In this document: piece after piece, positions 1-7,868 of the stretch
Numbering within the stretch: the first letter of the stretch is position 1
Layout: the number at the start of each line of letters is the position of its first letter
NCBI GenBank assembly: GCA_012522795.1
Contig: JAAYJT010000046.1
Location: 1 to 43,638 of the forward strand
Origin: Bacteroidales bacterium
GTDB lineage: Bacteria > Bacteroidota > Bacteroidia > Bacteroidales > JAAYJT01
Length of the DNA stretch: 43,638 nt
Direction: 5' to 3'
Notes under the pieces: model-generated
The model's input: only the letters and a program-made list of their open reading frames with translations
Database searches by the model: none
Told to the model about the DNA's origin: nothing
Program-made: the position numbers and the translations under genes

Positions 1-70
1 ATTGGAAAAATATAATAGACCAATTTTCGCTCTGCTCGATTGTTCTATATATTTAAACCATCGGCATTTA

Positions 71-119
71 CGTTTGTAGATTTACAAAACAGTTTGGACT
101 ATTTTGTAAATACAAATCG
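71..119. repeat. Imperfect long inverted repeat downstream of lptD
   Basis: Arms TTTACAAAA (81-89) and TTTTGTAAA (102-110) are perfect complements around a 12-nt loop. The pairing extends outward with small bulges to about 71 and 119. It lies about 80 bp beyond the 3' end of lptD on the minus strand and could act as an AT-rich terminator or be a decayed repeat. No strong U-tract follows, so its function is uncertain. Nothing else is seen in 1-196. Confidence 0.35.
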
Positions 120-196
120 TATAATTTAATAATCAAAACTATATGATCATATTTAAAAATAGAACTAGCTAAGATAAAGATTTAGAAAGTATTCAA

Positions 197-2899
197 TTAA
201 TAATCTCTGAAGTCCTTTTTCTGTGTCAGCTTAAGGTCTTGCAACATAGCTGATTTTACGTTGATCTGAAAATTCCAGCTTTTCATTCCTCCTGTGGGAA
301 TCCAGTTAAACCGCATCTCCCAGCAATGCAGATCGCGATAAAAATTAAAGGAAGTATACGTAAGCTTTTTGCTTTCAAAATCATAACCTGACCGGAATCC
401 AATTTTCCATTTTGGTGTCAGGTTAATATCTCCGTTAAAAGAAAGGGTTTGTATTGTTTGGTTTTCATATTTTTGTCTGACAGCCGAATAACGGTTGGTA
501 AGTGCCAGACTGTAGTCGAAGCTAAAATTCCATGGCTGATTCCAGTCAATAAAATCATCCATATTATACAGCATCATATCATGTTCACCTATCATTTCTC
601 TTGCTTCTGACGGTGGAGGAGATTGCCGGGACTTCTGTTTTTTACCCACATCATTGGCACTCAGACTGTATCGCATACTGAAATTCCATGCCATATTTTC
701 CCGTCTCAGAATTTTACGATCCGTTTCCCAAACAAATTTATTAATCAGTCGCCCGATACTGTCAACAGCATAAGGACTCCAGCTCCCTGAATAACGCACC
801 TGCAAATTTTTAAACAAGGTAGTATAACCAGAAACATTAACCGCCGACCATTTTAAGGAATCGCGGGCTATATCATATGATCCGCTGATTGACAGATTAT
901 CAAGCAACTTGACTTTTTTCATTCCGGTTATGGTATCACTCTTCGACCTTACCTTGATTTCAAGGTTATTACTTATTCCCAAATTAAGACTTCCTGATTT
1001 TCCTTCCGGAGCCGTTCCCCAAATAAAATTCTGATAATATGAATACCGCTGGGTTTTACCCGTTGAATCCACCTGTACCTGACCATAATATTTCCAGCGA
1101 TCAGTAGCAAAATCGGGGCGGAAACCAAAGCTTACCGATGGGTTCATAACATGTCTGACAGCTCTTAAAGGTCCTTTTTTGAACTGAACTAATCCGTATA
1201 AAGTAGTATTAAGGGCAGTGCGGAAATCAAAATCACGAACAGTAAAAAAACCTCTTACCGTATCGGTTTTGACATATCCCGGAATTACATCCCCCGTTTC
1301 ATTTACCGTATTACCAACCCAGTGCCTTTCATGACGCTGAAAATACCAGCGCTCATTATAGTTTACTGAATTAGTCAGGTTAAAATATTTAAGTACCTTT
1401 AAATTCGATGAAACCGGAACCGAATGCTTTACCCCGTTTTTGAAATTATCCAGAGTTTCACGTCTGAAAAGTAATGAGTCAGTTGTTGTAACCTGATTAC
1501 GGCTGTTCATGGTGTAATTAACGCTTATGTCTTCATACCAGCGCAATGAACCAACCCTGTCTTTCTTCCTGAAAGGATAAAACCTGTTTACATTGAACGA
1601 AACATCCGGCAGGGTCATAGTAACTGATTTATTCAATGTATTCTGACTATGTGTGGCGCTTGCATTTAAAAAATATTTTCCTGCAAATGATCTTTGATAT
1701 GAAATACTCGACTGAAAAGTATTTGAAAGATAATTCTGGGTTGTAACCGGATTAAAACGATTATATTTTGACGACTGCACATTAACATTCGCAGTAAAAC
1801 GCTGGGTTGGATGAGCCTTGGGGTCCTGACTATGAGTCCATCTTACAGCAAAATCCTTGTTTTTCTGATAATCCGGGCTTCCTTCTTCCCCAGTAATATT
1901 ATTTGCAAAGTTGAGATTCAGGCTTCCATTGTATTTGTAACGCTTTCTGTAATTAAGATTAGGTTTTACTGCCCAGCTTCCCCGTGTATAAATATCGCCT
2001 CTGATGTATAGTTCAGCATAATCGCTCAAACCAAAATAATAACCGCCATTTTCAAAATAGAATCCACGGTTGTTTGATTCTCCATATGTAGGGATAAGAA
2101 TTCCTGATTTTTGCCCTTTCTTGTTAGGAAAAAACCCAAAAGGAATTGCCAGTGGCAATGGAACATCCTCTATAACCAAATAAACCGGACCTGTAACAAT
2201 TTTATCATTTGGAATTACCTTGGCTTTTTGATATCGAAACTCAAAATGAGGATGATCGAGATTGCAGGTAGTATAACTGCCTTTGCTGACGTTGGTAATG
2301 TCGTTTTCCATTTTCTTCACGGTGTTACCATGCAAAAATCCGTCACCCTCCTGGCTGATAACTTCGCGTATGAAGCCTTGTTTAGTTTCAAAATTATAAC
2401 TCATTGTATTGGCAATAAAACTTTGCTGCCCTTCAATAAACTCAGGAATACCCTGAATTACTCCGAGAGAATCAGGCAAACCACTGGCAAATAGAGTATT
2501 ATTAACAAAATCTATTTCAAAATAATGAGCTTTCAAATGAATATTCTCATATTCAATTTCCGCATTATAAAAAAGGTAGGCTTTTCGGGCTACAAGATCA
2601 AAATACAATGAATCAGCAGCTTTATACACAACTTTGGCTTCAAACGCAAATTTCTTTTTTCCAGATTCTGTCTGTTTTAAATCTGTTGTATCGTTCTGAT
2701 TAACAAAAACCCCTGTTGTATCACGAACCTGAATTATAGTGTCGGGAATTGCACTTTGCGGTATTTCCTGACCTATTACTTTATCCGTTATTTGCGGTCC
2801 AAACCAAATGAAAATAAGCAGCAGCCAAAACAATTTATTACATAAATGCCTTGAAAAGCATATGTAAGAAAAATCATTTGTAAAATGGGGTTTTTTCAC
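197..2899 (-). CDS. lptD: LPS-assembly protein LptD (outer-membrane LPS translocon), Bacteroidota type
   Basis: This 900-residue protein is the probable outer-membrane barrel that inserts LPS into the outer leaflet. It begins with a basic segment and a hydrophobic stretch at about residues 20-35, which fits a signal peptide. An OstA-like beta-jellyroll region follows (about 75-300). The remaining ~600 residues are rich in alternating aromatic and polar strands typical of a large beta barrel, with no internal hydrophobic helix. The start is GTG. The in-frame upstream codons back to a TAA contain no ATG. It is divergent from the amidase gene, and a second OstA-like gene lies nearby at 5357-6883. 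The assignment rests on overall architecture and recognisable family sequence. The exact LPS-transport partners are inferred. Confidence 0.85.
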   Translation of the reverse strand: MKKPHFTNDFSYICFSRHLCNKLFWLLLIFIWFGPQITDKVIGQEIPQSAIPDTIIQVRDTTGVFVNQNDTTDLKQTESGKKKFAFEAKVVYKAADSLYFDLVARKAYLFYNAEIEYENIHLKAHYFEIDFVNNTLFASGLPDSLGVIQGIPEFIEGQQSFIANTMSYNFETKQGFIREVISQEGDGFLHGNTVKKMENDITNVSKGSYTTCNLDHPHFEFRYQKAKVIPNDKIVTGPVYLVIEDVPLPLAIPFGFFPNKKGQKSGILIPTYGESNNRGFYFENGGYYFGLSDYAELYIRGDIYTRGSWAVKPNLNYRKRYKYNGSLNLNFANNITGEEGSPDYQKNKDFAVRWTHSQDPKAHPTQRFTANVNVQSSKYNRFNPVTTQNYLSNTFQSSISYQRSFAGKYFLNASATHSQNTLNKSVTMTLPDVSFNVNRFYPFRKKDRVGSLRWYEDISVNYTMNSRNQVTTTDSLLFRRETLDNFKNGVKHSVPVSSNLKVLKYFNLTNSVNYNERWYFQRHERHWVGNTVNETGDVIPGYVKTDTVRGFFTVRDFDFRTALNTTLYGLVQFKKGPLRAVRHVMNPSVSFGFRPDFATDRWKYYGQVQVDSTGKTQRYSYYQNFIWGTAPEGKSGSLNLGISNNLEIKVRSKSDTITGMKKVKLLDNLSISGSYDIARDSLKWSAVNVSGYTTLFKNLQVRYSGSWSPYAVDSIGRLINKFVWETDRKILRRENMAWNFSMRYSLSANDVGKKQKSRQSPPPSEAREMIGEHDMMLYNMDDFIDWNQPWNFSFDYSLALTNRYSAVRQKYENQTIQTLSFNGDINLTPKWKIGFRSGYDFESKKLTYTSFNFYRDLHCWEMRFNWIPTGGMKSWNFQINVKSAMLQDLKLTQKKDFRDY

Positions 2900-3012
2900 T
2901 TTAGCTATGCCTACTTGCTGAAGATGAATGATTTAAATCAGAATTACCAGGTCAATATGTGCTTTGTTCAGTTTTTATCCTGCTATAAATCCCTAAGAAA
3001 TACTAATTTTTT

Positions 3013-3020
3013 TAAATTTG
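3013..3020 (+). promoter_or_regulatory. Candidate -7 box for the amidase gene (TAAATTTG)
   Basis: It fits the Bacteroidota TAnnTTTG consensus and lies 68 nt upstream of the GTG start of the amidase, in the divergent region shared with lptD. No clear -33 TTTG is visible. Confidence 0.4.
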
Positions 3021-3061
3021 TACCATTAAACAGAACAACAGCAACCACTATTTTGACGTTT

Positions 3062-3069
3062 CAAAACTA
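3062..3069 (-). promoter_or_regulatory. Candidate -7 box for lptD (TAGTTTTG on minus strand)
   Basis: It matches the Bacteroidota -7 consensus TAnnTTTG but lies about 160 nt upstream of the lptD start, in the divergent lptD/amidase intergenic region. Consensus match only. Confidence 0.25.
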
Positions 3070-3088
3070 AATAAAATACATAACTCTT

Positions 3089-4219
3089 GTGAAACGAACA
3101 GTTTTATTTTTTGGTATTGCAATGTTTCTGCTTTCTTCTTTTGAAGTTTCGGGGCAACGCCATCACCATTCAATAAAAAAAGTTGTTATTGACCCGGGTC
3201 ATGGAGGTAAGGATCCGGGCGCCGTTGGCAGGAAAAGCAAAGAAAAAGATATTGTACTGGCAATTGCACTGAAGGTTGGGAGATATATTGAAGAGAATCA
3301 TAAAGACGTGCAGGTGATTTATACCCGTAAATCTGATGTTTTTGTCGAACTTTTCAGACGTGCCCAGATAGCAAATGAAAGCAATGCCGATTTGTTTATT
3401 TCCCTTCATTGTAATGCAAGTAAAAGCGCTTCGGCTTATGGTTCTGAAACCTTTGTAATGGGGCTTCATAAAAGCAATGAAAACCTTGAGGTTGCAAAAA
3501 AAGAAAATGCAGCTATCCTCCTTGAAGATAATTACAAAGTTGTGTATGAAGGCTTTGACCCCAACTCGCCGGAGGCACATGTTGTGTTTACATTATATCA
3601 GAACGCCTATCTTGAACAAAGTCTCGGATTCTCGATGCTGGTACAGGATCAGCTACGTAACCGCGCTAAAAGGCATGACCGCGGTGTTAAGCAAGCCGGG
3701 TTCCTGGTATTGTATAAGATTGCGATGCCAGGTGTTTTGATTGAAACCGGATTCATAAGTAATGCAAATGAAGAGGAATATCTGGCTTCGGAACAAGGGC
3801 AGGTTTTTATTGCTTCGGCTATTTACAGAGCTTTTAAAGAATATAAGCAAAACGTTGAGAAAGCAGGTTACGTACAGGAGCTTGCTAAAGTTAATGAACC
3901 GGTTGTTGAACAAAAAACTGAAGAACCTGAATTGAATGGTAATATTGCGTTCAGGGTACAATTTGCAGCTTCAAAAGAAAATCTGCCATTAAATGATCCG
4001 GGTTTTAAATCCCTTGGCAAGATTAAGAAATATTTACATCAGGGAATGTACAAATATACCTCCGGTGATGAAACAAGCCTCGAAGCAGCTTTGAAACACA
4101 AAGAATATGTTGTGAAAAAAGGATTTAAGGATGCTTTTGTGGTGGCTTTCATTAACGAAGAACGAATTGCAATTGATAAAGCTGTAGAGATTCTTCAGAA
4201 AAGAATGCTGGTAAACTGA
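3089..4219 (+). CDS. N-acetylmuramoyl-L-alanine amidase (Amidase_3, AmiC-like) with C-terminal SPOR-like region
   Basis: This 376-residue periplasmic peptidoglycan hydrolase would cleave the bond between MurNAc and the stem peptide. A signal peptide (about 1-22) precedes an Amidase_3 domain (about 30-250). The expected zinc ligands are visible: His38 in IDPGHGGKDPG, Glu52 in SKEKDI, and His107 in ISLHCNAS. The catalytic Glu219 is in GVLIETGFIS. After a linker, residues about 285-370 form a SPOR-like domain (IAFRVQFAAS to DAFVVAF), which suggests binding to denuded septal glycan. The start is GTG. It is divergent from lptD and followed by an MCE protein 144 nt downstream, so a role in division-site wall splitting is likely. 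Confidence 0.9.
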   Translation: MKRTVLFFGIAMFLLSSFEVSGQRHHHSIKKVVIDPGHGGKDPGAVGRKSKEKDIVLAIALKVGRYIEENHKDVQVIYTRKSDVFVELFRRAQIANESNADLFISLHCNASKSASAYGSETFVMGLHKSNENLEVAKKENAAILLEDNYKVVYEGFDPNSPEAHVVFTLYQNAYLEQSLGFSMLVQDQLRNRAKRHDRGVKQAGFLVLYKIAMPGVLIETGFISNANEEEYLASEQGQVFIASAIYRAFKEYKQNVEKAGYVQELAKVNEPVVEQKTEEPELNGNIAFRVQFAASKENLPLNDPGFKSLGKIKKYLHQGMYKYTSGDETSLEAALKHKEYVVKKGFKDAFVVAFINEERIAIDKAVEILQKRMLVN

Positions 4220-4322
4220 ATAAACAAGCTGACATAAACAAGTTACTTTATTTTGGTGTTTAAAATGCCATTAAATCATCATTAAAAACCATAGAATAAG
4301 CCCGAATTCAGCATTCATTTAT

Positions 4323-4330
4323 TACTTTTG
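4323..4330 (+). promoter_or_regulatory. Candidate -7 box for the MCE gene (TACTTTTG)
   Basis: A TAnnTTTG match followed by CA lies 33 nt upstream of the ATG of the MlaD-like gene. This is a normal Bacteroidota leader length and suggests the gene has its own promoter separate from the amidase. Confidence 0.45.
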
Positions 4331-4363
4331 CATAGTCTACAATAAACAGAAACAAACAGACCC

Positions 4364-5353
4364 ATGAAAATAAGAAGTGAAATAAAAATAGCCGCATTAT
4401 TAATTGTTGCGCTCACAGCTTTTATATGGGGATATAATTACCTTAAGGGAAAAGATCTTTTTACCAAGAAGTTAATTGTTTATGCCAAATATGATGAAGT
4501 CGGAGGGCTTGCCAGCGCCAATCCGGTATATGTTAACGGATTGAAAATAGGGCAGGTGAATCAGGTTTATTTTGAAGGTGGAAGATCGGCACGTATCATT
4601 GTGAAAATGATGTTGAACCGTGATCTGATAATCCCTAAAAACTCAATAGCCAGAATTTTCAGTGCTGACCTTATGGGCTCAAAAGCCATTGATATTGTTC
4701 TTGGGAATTCCAATCTCATAGTTGAAATGAACGACACACTTCAGTCTGATATACAGGCAAGTCTGCAAGAAGAAGTAAACCGTCAGGTTCAGCCAATTAA
4801 AATGAAAGCCGAAGAACTGCTTTCATCCATTGATACCCTCGTTACAGCTATTCAAACTATTTTTAATGAAGAAGCCCGTATCAATATTGCACAGAGTTTT
4901 GAAAGCATTAAGCTTACCATACATAGTATTGAACATGCAAGTTTCACCATTGACACCCTCATACAAACCGAAAGACGAAGGCTGACAGTTATTCTTGAAA
5001 ATATTGAAGCAATATCTACCAATCTCAGGAGTAATAATAAAGAAATCACTGAGGCACTAAGAAATATAAAAACTATCAGCGACTCGTTAGCAGCTTCAAA
5101 TATCAGGGAAACTTTCAGTCACCTCGAACATACAATGAACAATCTGAATCAGATCCTCGGAAAAATTGAAACCGGTGAGGGAAGTCTTGGTTTGCTGATA
5201 AACGATAAACAATTATACGAATCGCTTGAATCGGCATCAAAAGAATTAACTGATCTGCTGGAAGATATGAGGTTAAATCCGGGTCGGTATATTCATTTTT
5301 CAGCTTTTGGCAGCAGGGCTGCGAAACGACCCTATACACCAAAAGAAAAATAG
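4364..5353 (+). CDS. MCE/MlaD family lipid-transport protein
   Basis: This 329-residue protein is anchored by one N-terminal transmembrane helix (about residues 7-26). An MCE domain follows (about 37-115, containing YDEVGGLASANPVYVNGLKIGQ cut here to its core GLKIGQV). A long helical, coiled-coil-rich tail covers about 125-290. This is the usual shape of periplasmic substrate-binding subunits of Mla-type phospholipid transport. No permease or ATPase partner (MlaE/MlaF) is adjacent. It sits beside lptD, an amidase and an OstA-like gene, so an outer-membrane maintenance role is inferred. It converges on the OstA-like gene with 3 nt between the two stop codons. Confidence 0.85.
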   Translation: MKIRSEIKIAALLIVALTAFIWGYNYLKGKDLFTKKLIVYAKYDEVGGLASANPVYVNGLKIGQVNQVYFEGGRSARIIVKMMLNRDLIIPKNSIARIFSADLMGSKAIDIVLGNSNLIVEMNDTLQSDIQASLQEEVNRQVQPIKMKAEELLSSIDTLVTAIQTIFNEEARINIAQSFESIKLTIHSIEHASFTIDTLIQTERRRLTVILENIEAISTNLRSNNKEITEALRNIKTISDSLAASNIRETFSHLEHTMNNLNQILGKIETGEGSLGLLINDKQLYESLESASKELTDLLEDMRLNPGRYIHFSAFGSRAAKRPYTPKEK

Positions 5354-5356
5354 CAG

Positions 5357-6883
5357 CTATTTTTTGAAAATATCGATCCATTCCAGCGGTCTTTTACTTT
5401 CCAACCAATTAAACCCTCTTAAAATCCTTTCCGGTTCTAAAAGATCCACCTCAGGAAACATGGTTCCATCAGGTTTCTCAAAATAAAATACCTTCTTTAT
5501 ATTATTGTCTTCCAACTCAATACGCATACGGCTACTAATAGCTTTATTTATTCCAATCAAATTGCCATCATCTTCTTTTACATAATAAATGGTTTCGGCA
5601 TTTCCTGAAACTATGATATAATCAAGCTCTCCTTCATTAAAATAGCCGGTCATGGTCCTGCCCCTTACCTGATTGAATTGAAGGCTATCACTACGGTTGA
5701 CAATAAATGCCGAATGATGTAAGGTAAGAGTTTCTATAGCTTTACCATTTAATTTTACGTGAACTGAATCGGCTGAAAGCTGATTTTCGCCAGTCCATAG
5801 CAAAGGTTCGCGATACATTATGATAAGCGAGTCATTCATTTTATAAATAAGTGAATCACACATTCCCTGAAGATCACTTTTATAAAATTTAACCTTATTG
5901 TATGATTTGATCAGCTCAATATCCTGTTCTTCATTGAATATTGCCCGTATGGTATCAGAATGCAGATACAACGAGTCATTGTTTTCAATAAAAATAGCCA
6001 GAGGAGTTTCTGTAATAAAGGTATAACCCAGATTTTTATAATACTCGGCATAATCACCTTTTAATATAACATGCTGTACGGTATCAGCAATAACAACGTT
6101 TTCAAAAGCTTTTGCAACTTCAGTGCTGCGGTCGTAATAAAGACTATCGCCACGAATATCGTGCTCGCCATTTATAATATTTGCGTTTTTGTTGAACTGA
6201 GACTTATTGTTTTGAGTGTCGTACCAACCATTTTCGCAATAAATATAAGTATCGTCTGCGTCTATCACAGTAGGACCAAAAAAGTTTGCAACCTTGCTTG
6301 TAGTATGATAAACCAAGGTATCGGAATTCATTATATATTCCGGATTTATCAATACAACATCTTTGCGGAAATGAACACGCTTTTCTGATGTCATATAATA
6401 ACCTCTAAGGCTGGTTAATTCGTTTTGCTCGTCAACTACCTTCCCCGATTGCTCGTAATAAGCAATACCTGTATTGCGATTATAATTTAATTGATTGGTT
6501 GTCAGGGTTGTTTTGCCGTCATGCAAACGAACATTGTAAAATATTTCAGCCAGACGAGTATTGCCGTTGTATTTCAGATAATCGCCATACAAAAATAACG
6601 TATCACCGGAATTTATTTTTACATTGCTGAAAGCTTCAAAACTGTTTTCTAGTTCAATCATGTTGGCGCTATCGCAATACATTCTTATCTCTTCATGTTC
6701 AAGAACAACATTTCCCACCAGACGCCTGATATCTCTTCCAGCCCGGCGTTCAAAACGTAACTCATCAGCCTGGATGATCTTTATCCTTGCCGGAGCCTGC
6801 TTTTTTTCTTGTAAAGCAAAGCTTTTACCAATTATCAGTAAAAGGCTTCCAAAAATTATACTTAAAATAAGTTTCTGTTTCAT
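5357..6883 (-). CDS. OstA/LptA-like periplasmic protein
   Basis: I place the start at the ATG at 6883, giving 508 residues. An in-frame TTG three codons upstream (6892) is the alternative, but it overlaps a -7 promoter box. A signal peptide covers about residues 1-23. The rest is a series of short beta-strand repeats of the OstA-like fold (phrases such as RRLVGNVVLEHEEIRMYCDS and GDYLKYNGNTR), about four times the size of E. coli LptA. The family binds LPS acyl chains in a beta-jellyroll bridge between inner membrane and LptD. The Bacteroidota versions are long and their exact role is inferred. The neighbouring lptD and MCE genes support an LPS or lipid transport function. Confidence 0.8.
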   Translation of the reverse strand: MKQKLILSIIFGSLLLIIGKSFALQEKKQAPARIKIIQADELRFERRAGRDIRRLVGNVVLEHEEIRMYCDSANMIELENSFEAFSNVKINSGDTLFLYGDYLKYNGNTRLAEIFYNVRLHDGKTTLTTNQLNYNRNTGIAYYEQSGKVVDEQNELTSLRGYYMTSEKRVHFRKDVVLINPEYIMNSDTLVYHTTSKVANFFGPTVIDADDTYIYCENGWYDTQNNKSQFNKNANIINGEHDIRGDSLYYDRSTEVAKAFENVVIADTVQHVILKGDYAEYYKNLGYTFITETPLAIFIENNDSLYLHSDTIRAIFNEEQDIELIKSYNKVKFYKSDLQGMCDSLIYKMNDSLIIMYREPLLWTGENQLSADSVHVKLNGKAIETLTLHHSAFIVNRSDSLQFNQVRGRTMTGYFNEGELDYIIVSGNAETIYYVKEDDGNLIGINKAISSRMRIELEDNNIKKVFYFEKPDGTMFPEVDLLEPERILRGFNWLESKRPLEWIDIFKK

Positions 6884-6889
6884 TGCCGG

Positions 6890-6897
6890 CAAAATTA
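6890..6897 (-). promoter_or_regulatory. -7 box (TAATTTTG) 6 nt upstream of the OstA-like ATG
   Basis: On the minus strand the order is TAATTTTG, then CCGGCA, then the ATG at 6883. In Bacteroidota transcription usually starts a few bases after this box. The mRNA would then begin at or next to the start codon. Confidence 0.45.
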
Positions 6898-7037
6898 CAT
6901 AAAGCTCCGGGTAAGATATATGAGTAAACGAAATTAAGGGTTTTGGTATTGCCTGTTTTAATCAGACCCTAATGTGTTAACACGCCTATGAGTATTAATG
7001 CAAGGCTTGGTTAGTAAGACGGGATGGATGTTATCAC

Positions 7038-7565
7038 ACCCCTTCAGGGTTTGGGTTATGTTTGCTATTGTGTCTTTTATAATCATTTCACCTCTTCGAG
7101 GTTTTGGTTATTTCAATATCTGGTGTTTTTTTAATTCCGATATTTATTGGTAAGTCCCGAAGAGATGATATTTTTATAGCATATAATGGTTACACATGTT
7201 CATAACCCCGAAAGGGTGAAATAGTTAATACAGCCAATCATGTTGTAATCATGCCACCCCTTCAGGGTTTGGTTATGTTTGTTATTTTGTCTTTTATAAT
7301 CATACCACCTCTTCTAGGTTGTATTGGTTATTTTAATGTCTGGTGTTTTTTATAATTCCGATATTTATTGGTGAATCCCGAAGGGATGATATATTTATAG
7401 CATAAAATGGTTACGCATGTTTATAACCCCGAAGGGGTGAAATAGTTAATACAGCCTATCATGTTGTAATAATGCCACCCCTTCAGGGTTTGGGTTATGT
7501 TTGTTATTGTGTCTCTTATAATCATATCACCTCTTCGAGGTTGTGTTGGTTATTTTAATGCTTGG
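7038..7565. repeat. ~220-bp tandem repeat, about 2.4 copies, with GGGG-type palindromes
   Basis: Unit 1 starts at 7038, unit 2 at 7256 and a partial unit 3 at 7477, so the period is 218 then 221 bp. Each unit opens with ACCCCTTCAGGGTTTGG. It continues through TGTCTTTTATAATCAT and ATTCCGATATTTATTGGT, then a CCCGAAGGGATGAT-like motif. It closes with ATAACCCCGAAGGGGTGAAAT. Copies differ by scattered substitutions and 1-3 base indels. The short palindromes (CCCCTTCAGGG, ACCCCGAAGGGGT) recall the intergenic GC-rich palindromes seen in many Bacteroidota genomes. No open reading frame runs through the array. Confidence 0.85.
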
Positions 7566-7827
7566 TTATACTGCATCGTTTCTTTTTCTGTGCTTATGCA
7601 CAACATCTTTTAGGCAGGTAAAGATAAAACTTTTTTGAACGTAAAATATAAAAATTGAAAGGAAGAGATGGGCAATGGAGAATGGAGGGTTGATGTGTAT
7701 GTGAAAATAATGGCATTCGGTAAAACCATTGTACTCCTTTGGGATAATTCACATTTGTAGGGTGTTTTTTAAAGCCTTTTATTCTTTTTTGATGAGCCTG
7801 TTTCAGTCATTGACAACATAAAATACC

Positions 7828-7835
7828 TAATTTTG
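7828..7835 (+). promoter_or_regulatory. -7 box for gatE (TAATTTTG)
   Basis: A perfect TAnnTTTG match lies 33 nt upstream of the gatE ATG. A TTGAC begins at 7810, roughly where a -33 element could sit. It probably drives the gatE, peptidase and gatD operon. Confidence 0.5.
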
Positions 7836-7868
7836 TAACGACTTTAAAAACATTCTATAACTTACTGT

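Larger units (their letters stand above)
6903..7868. other. 966-bp gene-free region between the OstA-like gene and gatE
   Basis: I find no credible coding sequence here on either strand. The middle (7038-7565) is occupied by long tandem repeats. The flanks (6903-7037 and 7566-7827) are AT-rich with no recognisable RNA gene. The right end carries a good promoter for gatE. Confidence 0.7.

Noticed and set aside
2111-2494. 127-residue open frame on the plus strand
   Set aside because: It lies entirely within lptD on the opposite strand and has low-complexity sequence without family resemblance.
7038-7565. Possible CRISPR array
   Set aside because: The units are about 220 bp with sequence conserved along their whole length, with no short repeat/unique spacer alternation and no cas genes.
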